In this document: piece by piece, positions 52,667 through 60,742 of the stretch
Numbering within the stretch: position 1 is the stretch's first letter
Layout of the letters: the number at the start of each line of letters is the position of its first letter
The notes under the pieces: generated by a model
What the model was told of the DNA's origin: nothing
Seen by the model: only the letters and a program-made list of their open reading frames with translations
Databases searched by the model: none
Assembly: GCA_964566025.1 (NCBI GenBank)
Contig: CAZMHF010000008.1
Location: 1-60,742 of the forward strand
Length of the DNA stretch: 60,742 nt
Origin: RGIG8306 sp964566025
Lineage (GTDB): Bacteria > Bacillota > Clostridia > Lachnospirales > Lachnospiraceae
Reading direction: 5' to 3'
Position numbers and translations under genes: made by a program

Positions 52667-54058
52667 TTATAAATCGCAAGAATTTACGGTTCTAGGGAAT
52701 GGGATGACGTCGCGAATATTTGTGATTCCTGTCAAATACATCACACATCTTTCAAATCCTAACCCAAAGCCTGCATGTCTTGCAGATCCATACTTACGCA
52801 AATCTAAGTAGAATTCATAATCCTCTGGTGCTAATTCCATCTCTTTAATGCGTTGTAGTAATTTATCGTAATCATCTTCACGTTGACTTCCGCCAATAAT
52901 TTCGCCAATGCCTGGAACTAAACAATCCATCGCCGCAACAGTTTTTCCGTCATCATTCATCTTCATATAAAATGCTTTGATATCTTTTGGATAGTCTGTA
53001 ACAAATACAGGCTTATTAAATATAACCTCTGTCAAATAACGCTCGTGCTCCGTTTGTAAGTCGCATCCCCAGCTCACTTTAAAGTCGAAATTATCATTAT
53101 TCTTTTCAAGAATTTCTATCGCTTCCGTATACGTAACGTGTCCAAATTCAGAGTTTGCCACTAATTTTAGACGCTCAAGCAATCCCTTATCAACAAATTG
53201 GTTAAAGAAATTCATCTCTTCTGGCGCATGCTCTAATACATAATTAATAATATATTTAATCATACTCTCAGCCAATATCATATCATCCTTCAAATCAGCA
53301 AATGCCATCTCTGGCTCAATCATCCAAAACTCTGCCGCATGACGTGTCGTATTTGAATTTTCCGCTCTAAATGTAGGACCAAATGTGTAAATATTCTTGA
53401 ATGCCATCGCATATGTTTCGCCATTTAGCTGTCCACTTACAGTAAGATTTGTTGGCTTGTTGAAGAAGTCTTGTTTAAAATCAACAGCGCCATCTTCCGT
53501 TTTTGGAACATTGTTCAAATCAAGTGTTGTCACTTGGAACATCTCACCTGCACCTTCACAATCACTACCTGTAATAATTGGTGTATGCACATACACAAAT
53601 TCTCGTTGTTGGAAAAACTCATGTATCGCAAACGCCACTAATGAACGCACGCGAAATACTGCCATAAATGTATTTGTTCTAGGGCGCAAATGGCTAATGC
53701 TTCTTAAATATTCAAAGCTATGTCTTTTTTTCTGAAGCGGATAATCGGAAGCAGAGTCTCCTTCGATTTCAATTTCTGTCGCTTGCATCTCAAATGGTTG
53801 TTTCGCATCTGGTGTTGCCACAATTATGCCTTTTGCAATAACAGCCGCTCCTACATTGATTTTATTTAGTTTCGCAAAATTATTCAAAGAATCGTGATAC
53901 ACGATTTGTAGTGTTTCGAAAAATGTTCCATCATTTACAACCAAAAATCCAAATGTTTTTGAATCACGATTACTGCGTACCCAACCGCCGATTGTCACTT
54001 CTTTTCCGATAAAATCTTCTTGGCTTCTGTAAAGCTTTTTAATACTTGTTAATTCCAT
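52667..54058 (-). CDS. asnS: Asparagine--tRNA ligase
   Basis: Class II synthetase of 463 residues. The N-terminal OB-fold anticodon domain (VTIGGWVRSNRDSKTFGFLVV) precedes the catalytic domain with motif 2 (TFRAENSNTTRHAAEFWMIE) and motif 3 (GFGLGFERCVMYLTG). Length is normal. AGGAGG precedes the ATG. First gene of the asnS-asnA operon. No T-box leader is visible. Confidence 0.96.
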   Translation of the reverse strand: MELTSIKKLYRSQEDFIGKEVTIGGWVRSNRDSKTFGFLVVNDGTFFETLQIVYHDSLNNFAKLNKINVGAAVIAKGIIVATPDAKQPFEMQATEIEIEGDSASDYPLQKKRHSFEYLRSISHLRPRTNTFMAVFRVRSLVAFAIHEFFQQREFVYVHTPIITGSDCEGAGEMFQVTTLDLNNVPKTEDGAVDFKQDFFNKPTNLTVSGQLNGETYAMAFKNIYTFGPTFRAENSNTTRHAAEFWMIEPEMAFADLKDDMILAESMIKYIINYVLEHAPEEMNFFNQFVDKGLLERLKLVANSEFGHVTYTEAIEILEKNNDNFDFKVSWGCDLQTEHERYLTEVIFNKPVFVTDYPKDIKAFYMKMNDDGKTVAAMDCLVPGIGEIIGGSQREDDYDKLLQRIKEMELAPEDYEFYLDLRKYGSARHAGFGLGFERCVMYLTGITNIRDVIPFPRTVNSCDL

Positions 54059-54092
54059 AACTACCTCCTATTTTGCAAAACTAATAAGCATT

Positions 54093-54121
54093 ATTATAGC
54101 CTACTAGTCCAAACTTGTAAA
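54093..54121 (-). promoter_or_regulatory. asnS promoter
   Basis: TTTACA (54116-54121) and a perfect TATAAT (54093-54098) on the minus strand, 17 bases apart. Confidence 0.82.
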
Positions 54122-54136
54122 GTCACGTCTTTTTCT

Positions 54137-54781
54137 CTACAAGAATGGGTTGTTTTTTCTCTCAAATGCTACGCTCGTCTTTGGCCCATGCCCTGGATAA
54201 ACCATTGCCTCCTCTTCGACAAGCAAAAATAGTCTCTTAATACTTTTTATTAAAACCTCGTGATTACCGTCTATTTGGGGATTTCCAAAGTCCGTTCGTC
54301 CTACCGATTGTAAAAACAGGGTATCACCACTTAACAAACAGTTTTCTTCACGAATATAATAACACATACTTCCACGCGAATGTCCTGGCGTTTTGATTGC
54401 TTCGATTTTAAAATTTGCAATCTCCAATACGCTTTCTTCTATATACACATCTGCCTCAATTGGCTTTTCATCAAGCTGATATTGCGAAAACTCTTCGATA
54501 TAATACTTTAGTAATTCTTCGTCCCCTTTTCCACAATAAATCGGCACATCAGGATACTGTATTTTTAAATTGGCTAACGCCATTATATGATCAAAATGCG
54601 CATGCGTTAGCAAAATAGCCACCAGCGTTCCTTGCATTTTGTTAATTACCTCACAAATATACGGCGTATTTGATGCAGGGTCAACGATAATCATTTCCTT
54701 CGTCACCTCATTTTGAAGAAAATAAACATTTGTTGCACCACTACCTAATTGGCAATCGATCGATTCTTTTCTTAGTATCAT
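54137..54781 (-). CDS. MBL-fold metallohydrolase (glyoxalase II-like)
   Basis: Zinc hydrolase of 214 residues. The metal-binding THAHFDH motif is followed by TPGHSRGSM, GDTLF and a C-terminal YPGHGPKT, the classical beta-lactamase-fold set of the hydroxyacylglutathione-hydrolase-like group. I use the ATG at 54781 with AAAGG upstream; the open frame before it overlaps rsmI and lacks homology. It lies 13 bases after rsmI and is the last gene of the run that begins near 60.4 kb. Substrate not determinable. Confidence 0.88.
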   Translation of the reverse strand: MILRKESIDCQLGSGATNVYFLQNEVTKEMIIVDPASNTPYICEVINKMQGTLVAILLTHAHFDHIMALANLKIQYPDVPIYCGKGDEELLKYYIEEFSQYQLDEKPIEADVYIEESVLEIANFKIEAIKTPGHSRGSMCYYIREENCLLSGDTLFLQSVGRTDFGNPQIDGNHEVLIKSIKRLFLLVEEEAMVYPGHGPKTSVAFERKNNPFL

Positions 54782-54794
54782 CTGGTTTTTCCTT

Positions 54795-55643
54795 TCACTC
54801 TTTGACATCAAGTAAATGTTGATAAATATCTCTTTTGGTAACGCCGCGATCCTTTGCAACCGCCTTCATCGCTTCCTTTTGAGGCATCCCCTTTTTTTCG
54901 TACAATGCCATATGCTCTTCAATCGACATCTCTCTCCATCGATCTTGTTCTTCCTTTTGTAAAATCTCTTGCGAAGCACCCTCCATCACAAGCACATATT
55001 CGCCTAATGGCTTTTCATTCTCATACTTCTCAATTGCTTGCGATAACGTCGCTTTCCAAACATTCTCATAACGCTTTGTTAACTCTTTGCAAATCGTAAT
55101 ACCACGATTCCCAAAATTCTCTTCTAGTTCTTTTAATAGCTTTAACAAACGATGAGGGGCTTCGTAAATAATAATCGTTCTTGTCTCTTCTTTTAGCTCT
55201 TTTAGCACGAATGCGCGCTCCTTTTTATCAGTTGGCAAAAATGCTTCAAAACAAAACCGTCTTGTTTTTTGTCCACTAACAATCAATGCACTAATACACG
55301 CTGCTGCGCCAGGCAAGCTCTCTATGACAATACCATTTTCGTGACACTTTCTAACCAACTCCTCGCCCGGATCAGAAATACCTGGCGTCCCCGCATCCGT
55401 CACCAATGCAATGTTTTTTCCTTCTATTAATAAAGAGACTAAATAGTCTCCCTTCGATTCTTTATTATGTTCATGATAGCTTGTCATGGGCGTTTTGATT
55501 TCAAAATGATTTAATAGCTTAATGCTATTTCTCGTATCCTCCGCCGCAATCAAATCCACCTCTTTTAGTATCCGAATCACACGAAATGTTATATCCTCTA
55601 AATTCCCAATCGGTGTCGCACACAAATATAATCGACCACTCAT
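54795..55643 (-). CDS. rsmI: 16S rRNA 2'-O-ribose C1402 methyltransferase
   Basis: Tetrapyrrole-methylase-fold enzyme of 282 residues. The N-terminus LYLCATPIGNLEDITFR, the AEDTRNS segment, VTDAGTPGISDPGEELV and the LPGAAACISALIVSG region are typical of RsmI. It modifies C1402 of 16S rRNA together with RsmH. It lies six bases after trmN6, as in the Bacillus yabB-yazA-rsmI region but without yazA. Confidence 0.94.
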   Translation of the reverse strand: MSGRLYLCATPIGNLEDITFRVIRILKEVDLIAAEDTRNSIKLLNHFEIKTPMTSYHEHNKESKGDYLVSLLIEGKNIALVTDAGTPGISDPGEELVRKCHENGIVIESLPGAAACISALIVSGQKTRRFCFEAFLPTDKKERAFVLKELKEETRTIIIYEAPHRLLKLLKELEENFGNRGITICKELTKRYENVWKATLSQAIEKYENEKPLGEYVLVMEGASQEILQKEEQDRWREMSIEEHMALYEKKGMPQKEAMKAVAKDRGVTKRDIYQHLLDVKE

Positions 55644-55649
55644 TTTATA

Positions 55650-56381
55650 TTATCCTTCATATATTCTATGTATTGCCCCCGAAAACTCACCACCTTTTTC
55701 ATAAACAACAAGTGGCGGTTCGACTTTCATCATTGATTTCCCACCTCGAACACCCTCGATTAAGAGCATATTCGCTTCTTTATCTATAAAAGGGTGAACC
55801 ATTTGCACTCTTTTGGGTTCAAGCTTATAGTTTCGCATCAAGACAATAATTTCTGCCAGACGAAACGGACGATGTACCATAAAAAAATGTCCTCCAGGCT
55901 TTAGCAAATAGGTTGCCTCTCGAATCACATCCTCTAAGGAGCATAAAACTTCATGCCTAGCAATCGCCTTTTGTGGATTCGGATTTTTAAGACCATGCGA
56001 ATCATTCATATATGGTGGATTTGTCGTAATCACATCATAAGCTGCTCGCTTTAATACGGTTGATGCTTCCTTAATATCGCCCTCTACAATGGAAATTCTC
56101 TCATCAAGCTGATTTAGCAAAACACTCCTGCTTGCCATATCGACCATTTTTTTTTGAATTTCAACGGCCGTAAAATGCTTCGCCTTTGTTTTTGAAGACA
56201 TCAAAATCGGCACAATGCCTGTTCCAGTTCCTAGATCAACTACCAAATCGCCCTCTTGTGCCTTGGCAAAGTCCGACAACAACACCGCATCCATCCCAAA
56301 ACAAAATTGGTTTTCGCTTTGTATAATTCTAAGCCCATCTCTATTTAAATCATCAATTCGCTCGCCATCTCTCTTAATCAT
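55650..56381 (-). CDS. trmN6: tRNA1(Val) adenine-37 N6-methyltransferase-like protein
   Basis: SAM-dependent N6-adenine methyltransferase of 243 residues. Motif I is VDLGTGTGIVPILM, and the catalytic NPPY is in VITTNPPYMND. It belongs to the TrmN6/YabB group, which methylates A37 of tRNA. The position between ricT and rsmI is conserved with Bacillus. Confidence 0.86.
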   Translation of the reverse strand: MIKRDGERIDDLNRDGLRIIQSENQFCFGMDAVLLSDFAKAQEGDLVVDLGTGTGIVPILMSSKTKAKHFTAVEIQKKMVDMASRSVLLNQLDERISIVEGDIKEASTVLKRAAYDVITTNPPYMNDSHGLKNPNPQKAIARHEVLCSLEDVIREATYLLKPGGHFFMVHRPFRLAEIIVLMRNYKLEPKRVQMVHPFIDKEANMLLIEGVRGGKSMMKVEPPLVVYEKGGEFSGAIHRIYEG

Positions 56382-56426
56382 CTAATGAGGACTTTCCTTC
56401 TTTTCTCTCTAATGCTTCTAATTTTG

Positions 56427-57284
56427 CTAGTTCTCTCTCTGCTCGCGCATCGATTCGCTCTTTTTTCTTGCCACGTTTTTTCTCGATTTTAAGCTCTGCA
56501 ACTCTTGAATTTCCTTTTCTCCGCCTTCTAAATCAACAATGACTTTCACTTTTTGACGAAGCACATTTAGATTTTTCACTTCACCCTTATGACCACTTGG
56601 CACCGTTACCTTGTCGCCTATATTAGGTAATTGCTTGTTTAAATATTCATACGTTTCTTCTTCATGCTTTAGACAACACATTAATCGACCACAAACACCA
56701 GAAATCTTCGTCGGATTTAGCGATATATTTTGCTCCTTTGCCATCTTAATCGAAACAGGTATAAAATCCTCCAAGTATGTTGTGCAACACAATGGTCGTC
56801 CACAAATGCCTAATCCGCCAAGCAGTTTTGTTGCATCTCTTACACCAATTTGTCTTAATTCAATGCGCGTTCTAAAAATTGATGCCAAATCTTTTACGAG
56901 TTCACGAAAATCAACGCGCCCATCCGCCGTAAAATAGAATATCAATTTGTTATTGTCAAAGGTATATTCTGCGCCAACAAGCTTCATCTCTAATTTATGC
57001 GTAGCAATCTTCTCTGCGCATTTTATTAGCGCTTCTTCTTCCTTAATTCGATTATTCTCTGCTCTCTTTATATCTTCCGCTGTTGCAATGCGCAAAATTG
57101 GCTTCAAAGGCATAATCACATTTTTTTCTTCCATATCGCGAGGAGGAATCACCACTTTTCCAAATTCAATGCCTCTTACCGTCTCTGTAATGACATTCTC
57201 CCCATATTTAATATCAAATTTCAACGGATTGAAATAATACACTCTCCCTGCTTGTCGAAAACGTACTCCTACGATTTTTACCAT
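56427..57284 (-). CDS. ricT: PSP1-domain protein RicT (YaaT)
   Basis: Protein of 285 residues with the PSP1 domain. Conserved parts are the GIEFGKVV segment, a central FYFTADGRVDFRELVKDLA, and the cysteine-rich GICGRPLCCTTY and GVCGRLMCCLKHE, which can bind an iron-sulfur cluster in the Ric complex. In Bacillus RicT works with RicA and RicF in mRNA maturation, sporulation and competence. The lysine-rich C-terminus is variable. Encoded between holB and trmN6 as in Bacillus. Confidence 0.9.
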   Translation of the reverse strand: MVKIVGVRFRQAGRVYYFNPLKFDIKYGENVITETVRGIEFGKVVIPPRDMEEKNVIMPLKPILRIATAEDIKRAENNRIKEEEALIKCAEKIATHKLEMKLVGAEYTFDNNKLIFYFTADGRVDFRELVKDLASIFRTRIELRQIGVRDATKLLGGLGICGRPLCCTTYLEDFIPVSIKMAKEQNISLNPTKISGVCGRLMCCLKHEEETYEYLNKQLPNIGDKVTVPSGHKGEVKNLNVLRQKVKVIVDLEGGEKEIQELQSLKSRKNVARKKSESMREQREN

Positions 57285-57311
57285 AGTTCTTCCTTTCTTT
57301 GTGCTCTTTCT

Positions 57312-58313
57312 CTATTGTGCTTGCAAAACTTCATCTGTGATTTTATTTAACAATACACGCATACTTATCTCATAATTGACATTCAGGCGCAATCGCCTCT
57401 CTATTTTTTCAATCTCTTCACAAATCTCATAAAGACTTTTTAGCGAATACTTTTTCGCCGTTTCAATAATTGCCTCTCTATATTTTTCTAATAGAAAGGT
57501 TCCTGTCTTTTCATCCATCTTGCAAATCGCAAGATCGCGAAACCATTTATTCGCCAACATCAGCAACGCATTTTTTTGTTCTTTTTGTTCCACTAACCAG
57601 CGAAGCACTTCAAATAGATAGGTTGTTGATTGTTTTGGAATGTTGGATAGATGAGTAATCCACTGGTGCATCAATTCTCGAAACGCTTCATCCTTTGCAA
57701 AATATAAGGCCGTTCCTAAATTACCTCCAGCAAACGCTGTCGCTTCTATAGCCTTCTGCTTCGTAATGCCTTGTGCTACTAAATACTGGATACTCGCCGC
57801 TCTTGAAACAGGCTTTATAGGCGCTACGACACTTCGCGATACGATTGTCTGCAACATCCTCTCCTGCTTATTCACTAGAAGAATAATCATTGCATATGAT
57901 GGTGGCTCTTCAATCGTTTTTAAAAGCGCATTCTGTGCTTGCACATTCATCTTATCTGCGTCGTGAATCACAAATATTTTCTTATCGCTCTTATAAGGCT
58001 TAATGTAAATTGGACCATTGACCTCGTCACGAATTTTATCAACACTAATTAAGTCTTTTTCTGCCTTTACATATATAATATCTGGATGATTATGATGTAA
58101 ATTTTGCGAACAAGCTTGGCACGTCATGCAAGGCCCTGCTTCCGTCTTTGCCTCACATTGAATAATCGCTGAAAAATATTGCGCTAAGGTTTTCTTTCCG
58201 ATTCCCTTTTCTCCCTCAAACATATAACAGTGCGCTAAGGTATCTTCCTGCACTGCCCTTGTTAGATTTTTTAGCAATCGTTCATTTCCAATGACTCTTT
58301 GAAACTCTTCCAT
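57312..58313 (-). CDS. holB: DNA polymerase III delta prime subunit
   Basis: Clamp-loader subunit of 333 residues. A P-loop-like GEKGIGKKTLAQ is followed by the zinc cysteines (CEAKTEAGPCMTCQAC), and the AAA+ sensor region contains KTIEEPPSYAMIILL. The C-terminal helical domain completes the clamp-loader fold. I use the ATG at 58313 with GGAG eight bases ahead; the codons upstream lack homology. It lies between the kinase-like gene and ricT. Confidence 0.92.
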   Translation of the reverse strand: MEEFQRVIGNERLLKNLTRAVQEDTLAHCYMFEGEKGIGKKTLAQYFSAIIQCEAKTEAGPCMTCQACSQNLHHNHPDIIYVKAEKDLISVDKIRDEVNGPIYIKPYKSDKKIFVIHDADKMNVQAQNALLKTIEEPPSYAMIILLVNKQERMLQTIVSRSVVAPIKPVSRAASIQYLVAQGITKQKAIEATAFAGGNLGTALYFAKDEAFRELMHQWITHLSNIPKQSTTYLFEVLRWLVEQKEQKNALLMLANKWFRDLAICKMDEKTGTFLLEKYREAIIETAKKYSLKSLYEICEEIEKIERRLRLNVNYEISMRVLLNKITDEVLQAQ

Positions 58314-58370
58314 AATCATTTCTCCATATTGCTTCATCAGTATATCACAATTTTGTCCATTCTGTATAGC

Positions 58371-58991
58371 TTATCGCGTATGATAGGAACGAATCTCTTT
58401 TGAAACTTCTCCCAAACATTCTTCTAAATCATGATTTTTATAGCCATGATATTTGACTTCGTCATTCTTCTCAATCGCTATCTTGCAATGTAGCAATTCT
58501 TCTTGCGAAAAATCAACTGCATCTGCTAAAAACCGTCTGCACATTTCCAAATAGCGTGGACTTTCTTGCTTTTTCTCGCGGTTCAATGCCCGCTGAAGGC
58601 GCTCCCCATCTTCTACATAAACATAAAGAGGAACAATCTTTTCTTCACCGTAATAATCTCGGATTTTACGAAATGATTCTAGCGTTCCCATCATCAAATA
58701 ATCGGCATCCTCATCATTCATTTGGTCATCGGCAACCGTTAAGTATGTCCAATCACCATGCACTGTCTGATAAACGCGTTTTTCAATCACCTTGTTTTCT
58801 TCTTCTAATTGCTTGACATACGCTTCATCTACAAAAAAATACTCCTTACCGTTCGTCTCATTATGACGGATGGGCCTTGTCGTATACAAAACCACGTTTT
58901 TAAGGTTCAATGTGTTCTCTTCTAATAACCTCTTATATAAAGTGTCTTTTCCAGACGCACTTTTTCCCATCAAATAAAAAATTCTTCCCAT
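58371..58991 (-). CDS. Guanylate-kinase-like P-loop protein
   Basis: P-loop kinase-like protein of 206 residues. The phosphate loop is GKSASGKDT near residue 9-17, followed by YTTRPIRHNETNGKEYFFVD, which matches the GMP-binding part of guanylate kinase. The later region (VYVEDGERLQRALNREKKQE) differs from classical Gmk, so the substrate is uncertain. It occupies the place where Bacillus has thymidylate kinase (tmk) between yaaO and holB. The start lies two bases past the decarboxylase stop. Confidence 0.8.
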   Translation of the reverse strand: MGRIFYLMGKSASGKDTLYKRLLEENTLNLKNVVLYTTRPIRHNETNGKEYFFVDEAYVKQLEEENKVIEKRVYQTVHGDWTYLTVADDQMNDEDADYLMMGTLESFRKIRDYYGEEKIVPLYVYVEDGERLQRALNREKKQESPRYLEMCRRFLADAVDFSQEELLHCKIAIEKNDEVKYHGYKNHDLEECLGEVSKEIRSYHTR

Positions 58992-58993
58992 CT

Positions 58994-60412
58994 TTATTCC
59001 TCATCCATCACAACATTTATTTTTTTGTCAGCACTAACCCCTATTATATCATAGTTTTCTTCAAGATAACATTGAATCCCCATTAAATGTTCCTCGTCTA
59101 TCCGCTCCCCTGGCACAAGAAGGGCAATCCCTGGCGGGTATAGCATAATTTCCTTATGAGCGACTTTCCCAACAGCATCTTCGAGCAAAACAAACTTCCC
59201 TCTTTTTTGTGAGGCTTCATATGGCGTAAATACCTGCTCACCCACATACGTACTCACCTTTATTACTTCACTTCGCATTTTGTTTTCTGTTGCTGTGAAA
59301 TCATCTAAGGTTTTGTCAATTTCCTTTAATGCTCGAATGAGTTTTTCTATCCCTTTTTCTGTATCTCCCACCGTCGCATATAAATTCACGTAAAAAGCAG
59401 AACACATCTCCACTTCTATGCCATTCTCACGTAGTTTTTTCCCCAACCACGCTCCACTTGCACGATTTTCTTTTGTATATAAGATGATTTTCGATTCATC
59501 CCTCTTGCATGGTATGACCTCACTATTGAGTACGCCAATCCATATTAATTCCTTTAGCACCTCTTGCACATATGCTAGTCTCTTTTCCAATTGTGCAAGC
59601 AATTTTGTACCGTCTCTTGACATCTTGTGAATACATTCATCCATTGCCATCAGAAGCGGGTAGGACGGACTTGTCGTTTGGTATGCCTTCATAAAAAATG
59701 CAATTTTCTCAGGCAACTCACTTGAATGATGCTCATAAGCACAATAATGGAGCAATGCCGTTTGGTTTGGTGCAGGCAATGTTTTATGTAAGCTATGAAT
59801 AACTATATCTGCCCCTCGCGTAATTGCCGAATTATTTTTGAAAGGCAAATGTGCCCCATGTGCCTCGTCAACAATAAGAATTGCATGATGCTGATGTACA
59901 ACTCGTGAAATCGCTTGAATATCGGACAAAATACCTTCATATGTTGGCGATACAATAACAACCACCTTGCACTGTTCATTTTCATCTAATGCTTTATCCA
60001 CTTCTTCTGCCGTAATTTCTGCGTTTATGCACAAATTATCGATTACCTTTGGGAATAGGTAGTCTACTTTTAGATTGCGAATTGTAATGGCATTTAATAC
60101 ACTAATATGTGCATTTCGTGCAACTAAAATCGAATCACCAATCGCTGTGCATGCGCAAATTGCTGCTAGCATACACGCTGATGATCCATTTACTGAAAAA
60201 AATGTGTTTGTCGTTTGATAAGTTTCTGTCGCATAGTCAATTGCTTTTTTTATAATTCCTGTTGCATGAAAAAGATTGTCTGTTTCTTCTAACTCGGTTA
60301 CATCATAAGGGAACAAGCTGGATTGTACCAAGTCGTTTTGTCTTTTATGCCCCGGCATATGAAAGGGGTAATAATCCTTTTTAAGATAGGCAGTAATCTC
60401 GTCCTTTAACAT
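58994..60412 (-). CDS. Orn/Lys/Arg decarboxylase-family PLP enzyme (YaaO-like)
   Basis: Fold type I PLP enzyme of 472 residues related to lysine/arginine decarboxylases. The N-terminal PFHMPGHKR, the VSPTYEGILSDI segment and the cofactor lysine in HSLHKTLPAPNQTA are present. The C-terminal part has PPGIALLVPGERI. The start is the second of two adjacent ATG codons (60412), six bases from GGAG; the longer open frame would run into the tRNA gene. It begins the yaaO-like run and is the first gene downstream of tRNA-Phe. Confidence 0.88.
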   Translation of the reverse strand: MLKDEITAYLKKDYYPFHMPGHKRQNDLVQSSLFPYDVTELEETDNLFHATGIIKKAIDYATETYQTTNTFFSVNGSSACMLAAICACTAIGDSILVARNAHISVLNAITIRNLKVDYLFPKVIDNLCINAEITAEEVDKALDENEQCKVVVIVSPTYEGILSDIQAISRVVHQHHAILIVDEAHGAHLPFKNNSAITRGADIVIHSLHKTLPAPNQTALLHYCAYEHHSSELPEKIAFFMKAYQTTSPSYPLLMAMDECIHKMSRDGTKLLAQLEKRLAYVQEVLKELIWIGVLNSEVIPCKRDESKIILYTKENRASGAWLGKKLRENGIEVEMCSAFYVNLYATVGDTEKGIEKLIRALKEIDKTLDDFTATENKMRSEVIKVSTYVGEQVFTPYEASQKRGKFVLLEDAVGKVAHKEIMLYPPGIALLVPGERIDEEHLMGIQCYLEENYDIIGVSADKKINVVMDEE

Positions 60413-60442
60413 CATCTTCTCCAAAAAATTATAATAAAAAAA

Positions 60443-60515
<73 letters not shown>

Positions 60516-60546
60516 ATTTGCACATCGCTAAGCACGTGCATGAACT

Positions 60547-60575
60547 AATATAGCATACTCTTTTTTATTTGTAAA
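60547..60575 (-). promoter_or_regulatory. tRNA-Phe promoter
   Basis: TTTACA (60570-60575) and TATATT (60547-60552) on the minus strand, 17 bases apart, about 32 bases before the tRNA. Confidence 0.8.
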
Positions 60576-60620
60576 GCACTTTTTGAAAAAATATTTTAAA
60601 ATTCTGAATTGCAAGTTTAA

Positions 60621-60726
60621 CCTCCCAAGGAAGTCCCCCGCCTCTTAGGCGGTGGGTGGAACTTCCTTGTTTCAGTGGGAGCTTGAACTCCCACTGAAAT
60701 AGCAGCGAAGCTGCTGGGAGGGAGGT
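60621..60726. ncRNA. Compact multi-stem structured element, possibly IS200/IS605-type end or guide RNA
   Basis: Four stems abut each other almost without unpaired bases. CCTCCC (60621-60626) pairs with GGGAGG (60716-60721) and encloses three hairpins: AAGGAAGT...ACTTCCTT (60627-60668, with an inner CCCGCCT/AGGCGGTGGG stem), TTTCAGTGGGAG with its exact complement (60670-60699), and AGCAGC-GAA-GCTGCT (60701-60715). The sequence around GGCGGTGGGTGGAACTTCC resembles the structured ends of IS200/IS605 elements, where the TnpB guide RNA is encoded. No tnpB lies inside the window; it would have to be to the right. Strand is undecided because all stems read both ways. Confidence 0.55.
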
Positions 60727-60742
60727 CACTAGAAAGTAGCGA
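60695..60742. repeat. Second copy of the 26+12 base repeat
   Basis: Bases 60695-60720 and 60731-60742 are identical to the reverse complement of 31822-31847 and 31804-31815. The first block includes the third hairpin of the structured element, the last reaches the window edge, so the true extent of the repeat is unknown. Confidence 0.8.

Overview
This window looks like a chromosomal segment of a low-G+C, anaerobic, Gram-positive Clostridia-type bacterium, probably Lachnospiraceae-like. The evidence is the AT-rich sequence, strong AGGAGG ribosome-binding sites, consensus SigA-type promoters, a FabK/FabT-type fatty-acid operon, an anaerobic ribonucleotide reductase activase homologue, a RicT/YaaT homologue and a tRNA gene without encoded CCA. 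Nearly all genes lie on the minus strand. No CRISPR array or rRNA operon is visible.

Layout. (1) 1-1,540: a possible insertion-sequence end, a broken small membrane-protein gene and an rRNA-type methyltransferase. (2) 1,545-12,340: one fatty-acid synthesis operon, fabH-acpP-fabK-fabD-fabG-fabF-accB-fabZ-accC-accDA(fused)-fabK paralogue-fabT. A near-perfect palindrome at the fabH promoter is the likely FabT operator, so the repressor encoded at the far end of the operon would close a feedback loop. (3) 12,431-13,942: a frameshifted gene relic and proA. (4) 14,019-31,326: the translation/transcription cluster rpoB-rpoC-...-rpsL-rpsG-fusA-tuf. It is interrupted between rpoC and rpsL by a CapA-family gene and a four-gene ABC transporter unit. 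(5) 31,373-34,871: an accessory island. It holds an ISNCY-type transposase fragment, a truncated gene, the C-terminal stub of an HlyD-type secretion adaptor fused to the stub of an RTX-like secreted protein that also carries an in-frame stop, a lipoprotein-like gene and an intact SMI1/KNR4 (immunity-type) gene. I read it as a decayed type I secretion / polymorphic-toxin locus. (6) 35,003-38,673: D-Ala-D-Ala ligase, a GntR regulator, ispE and small genes. (7) 38,737-47,554: an AI-2E-type permease, metG-tatD-ksgA-tadA-radical-SAM activase, and a DUF885 lipoprotein. (8) 47,589-51,505: a secreted 130-residue protein followed by a large FtsX-type permease and its ATPase, a candidate peptide-export or bacteriocin-like system. 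(9) 51,615-60,412: asnS-asnA, then a run matching the Bacillus yaaO-tmk-holB-yaaT-trmN6-rsmI neighbourhood. (10) 60,443-60,742: tRNA-Phe and, at the right edge, a very compact multi-stem structure that may be the end or guide RNA of an IS200/IS605-like element.

The most unusual observations are the structured element at the right edge, the 26+12 base sequence it shares with the truncated gene at 31.8 kb, the decayed secretion/toxin island, the secreted-protein/permease/ATPase unit, the fused accDA, a terminator-like hairpin in the rpsL leader, and candidate operators for FabT and for the GntR regulator beside ispE. All functional statements come from reading the sequence; no database search was run.
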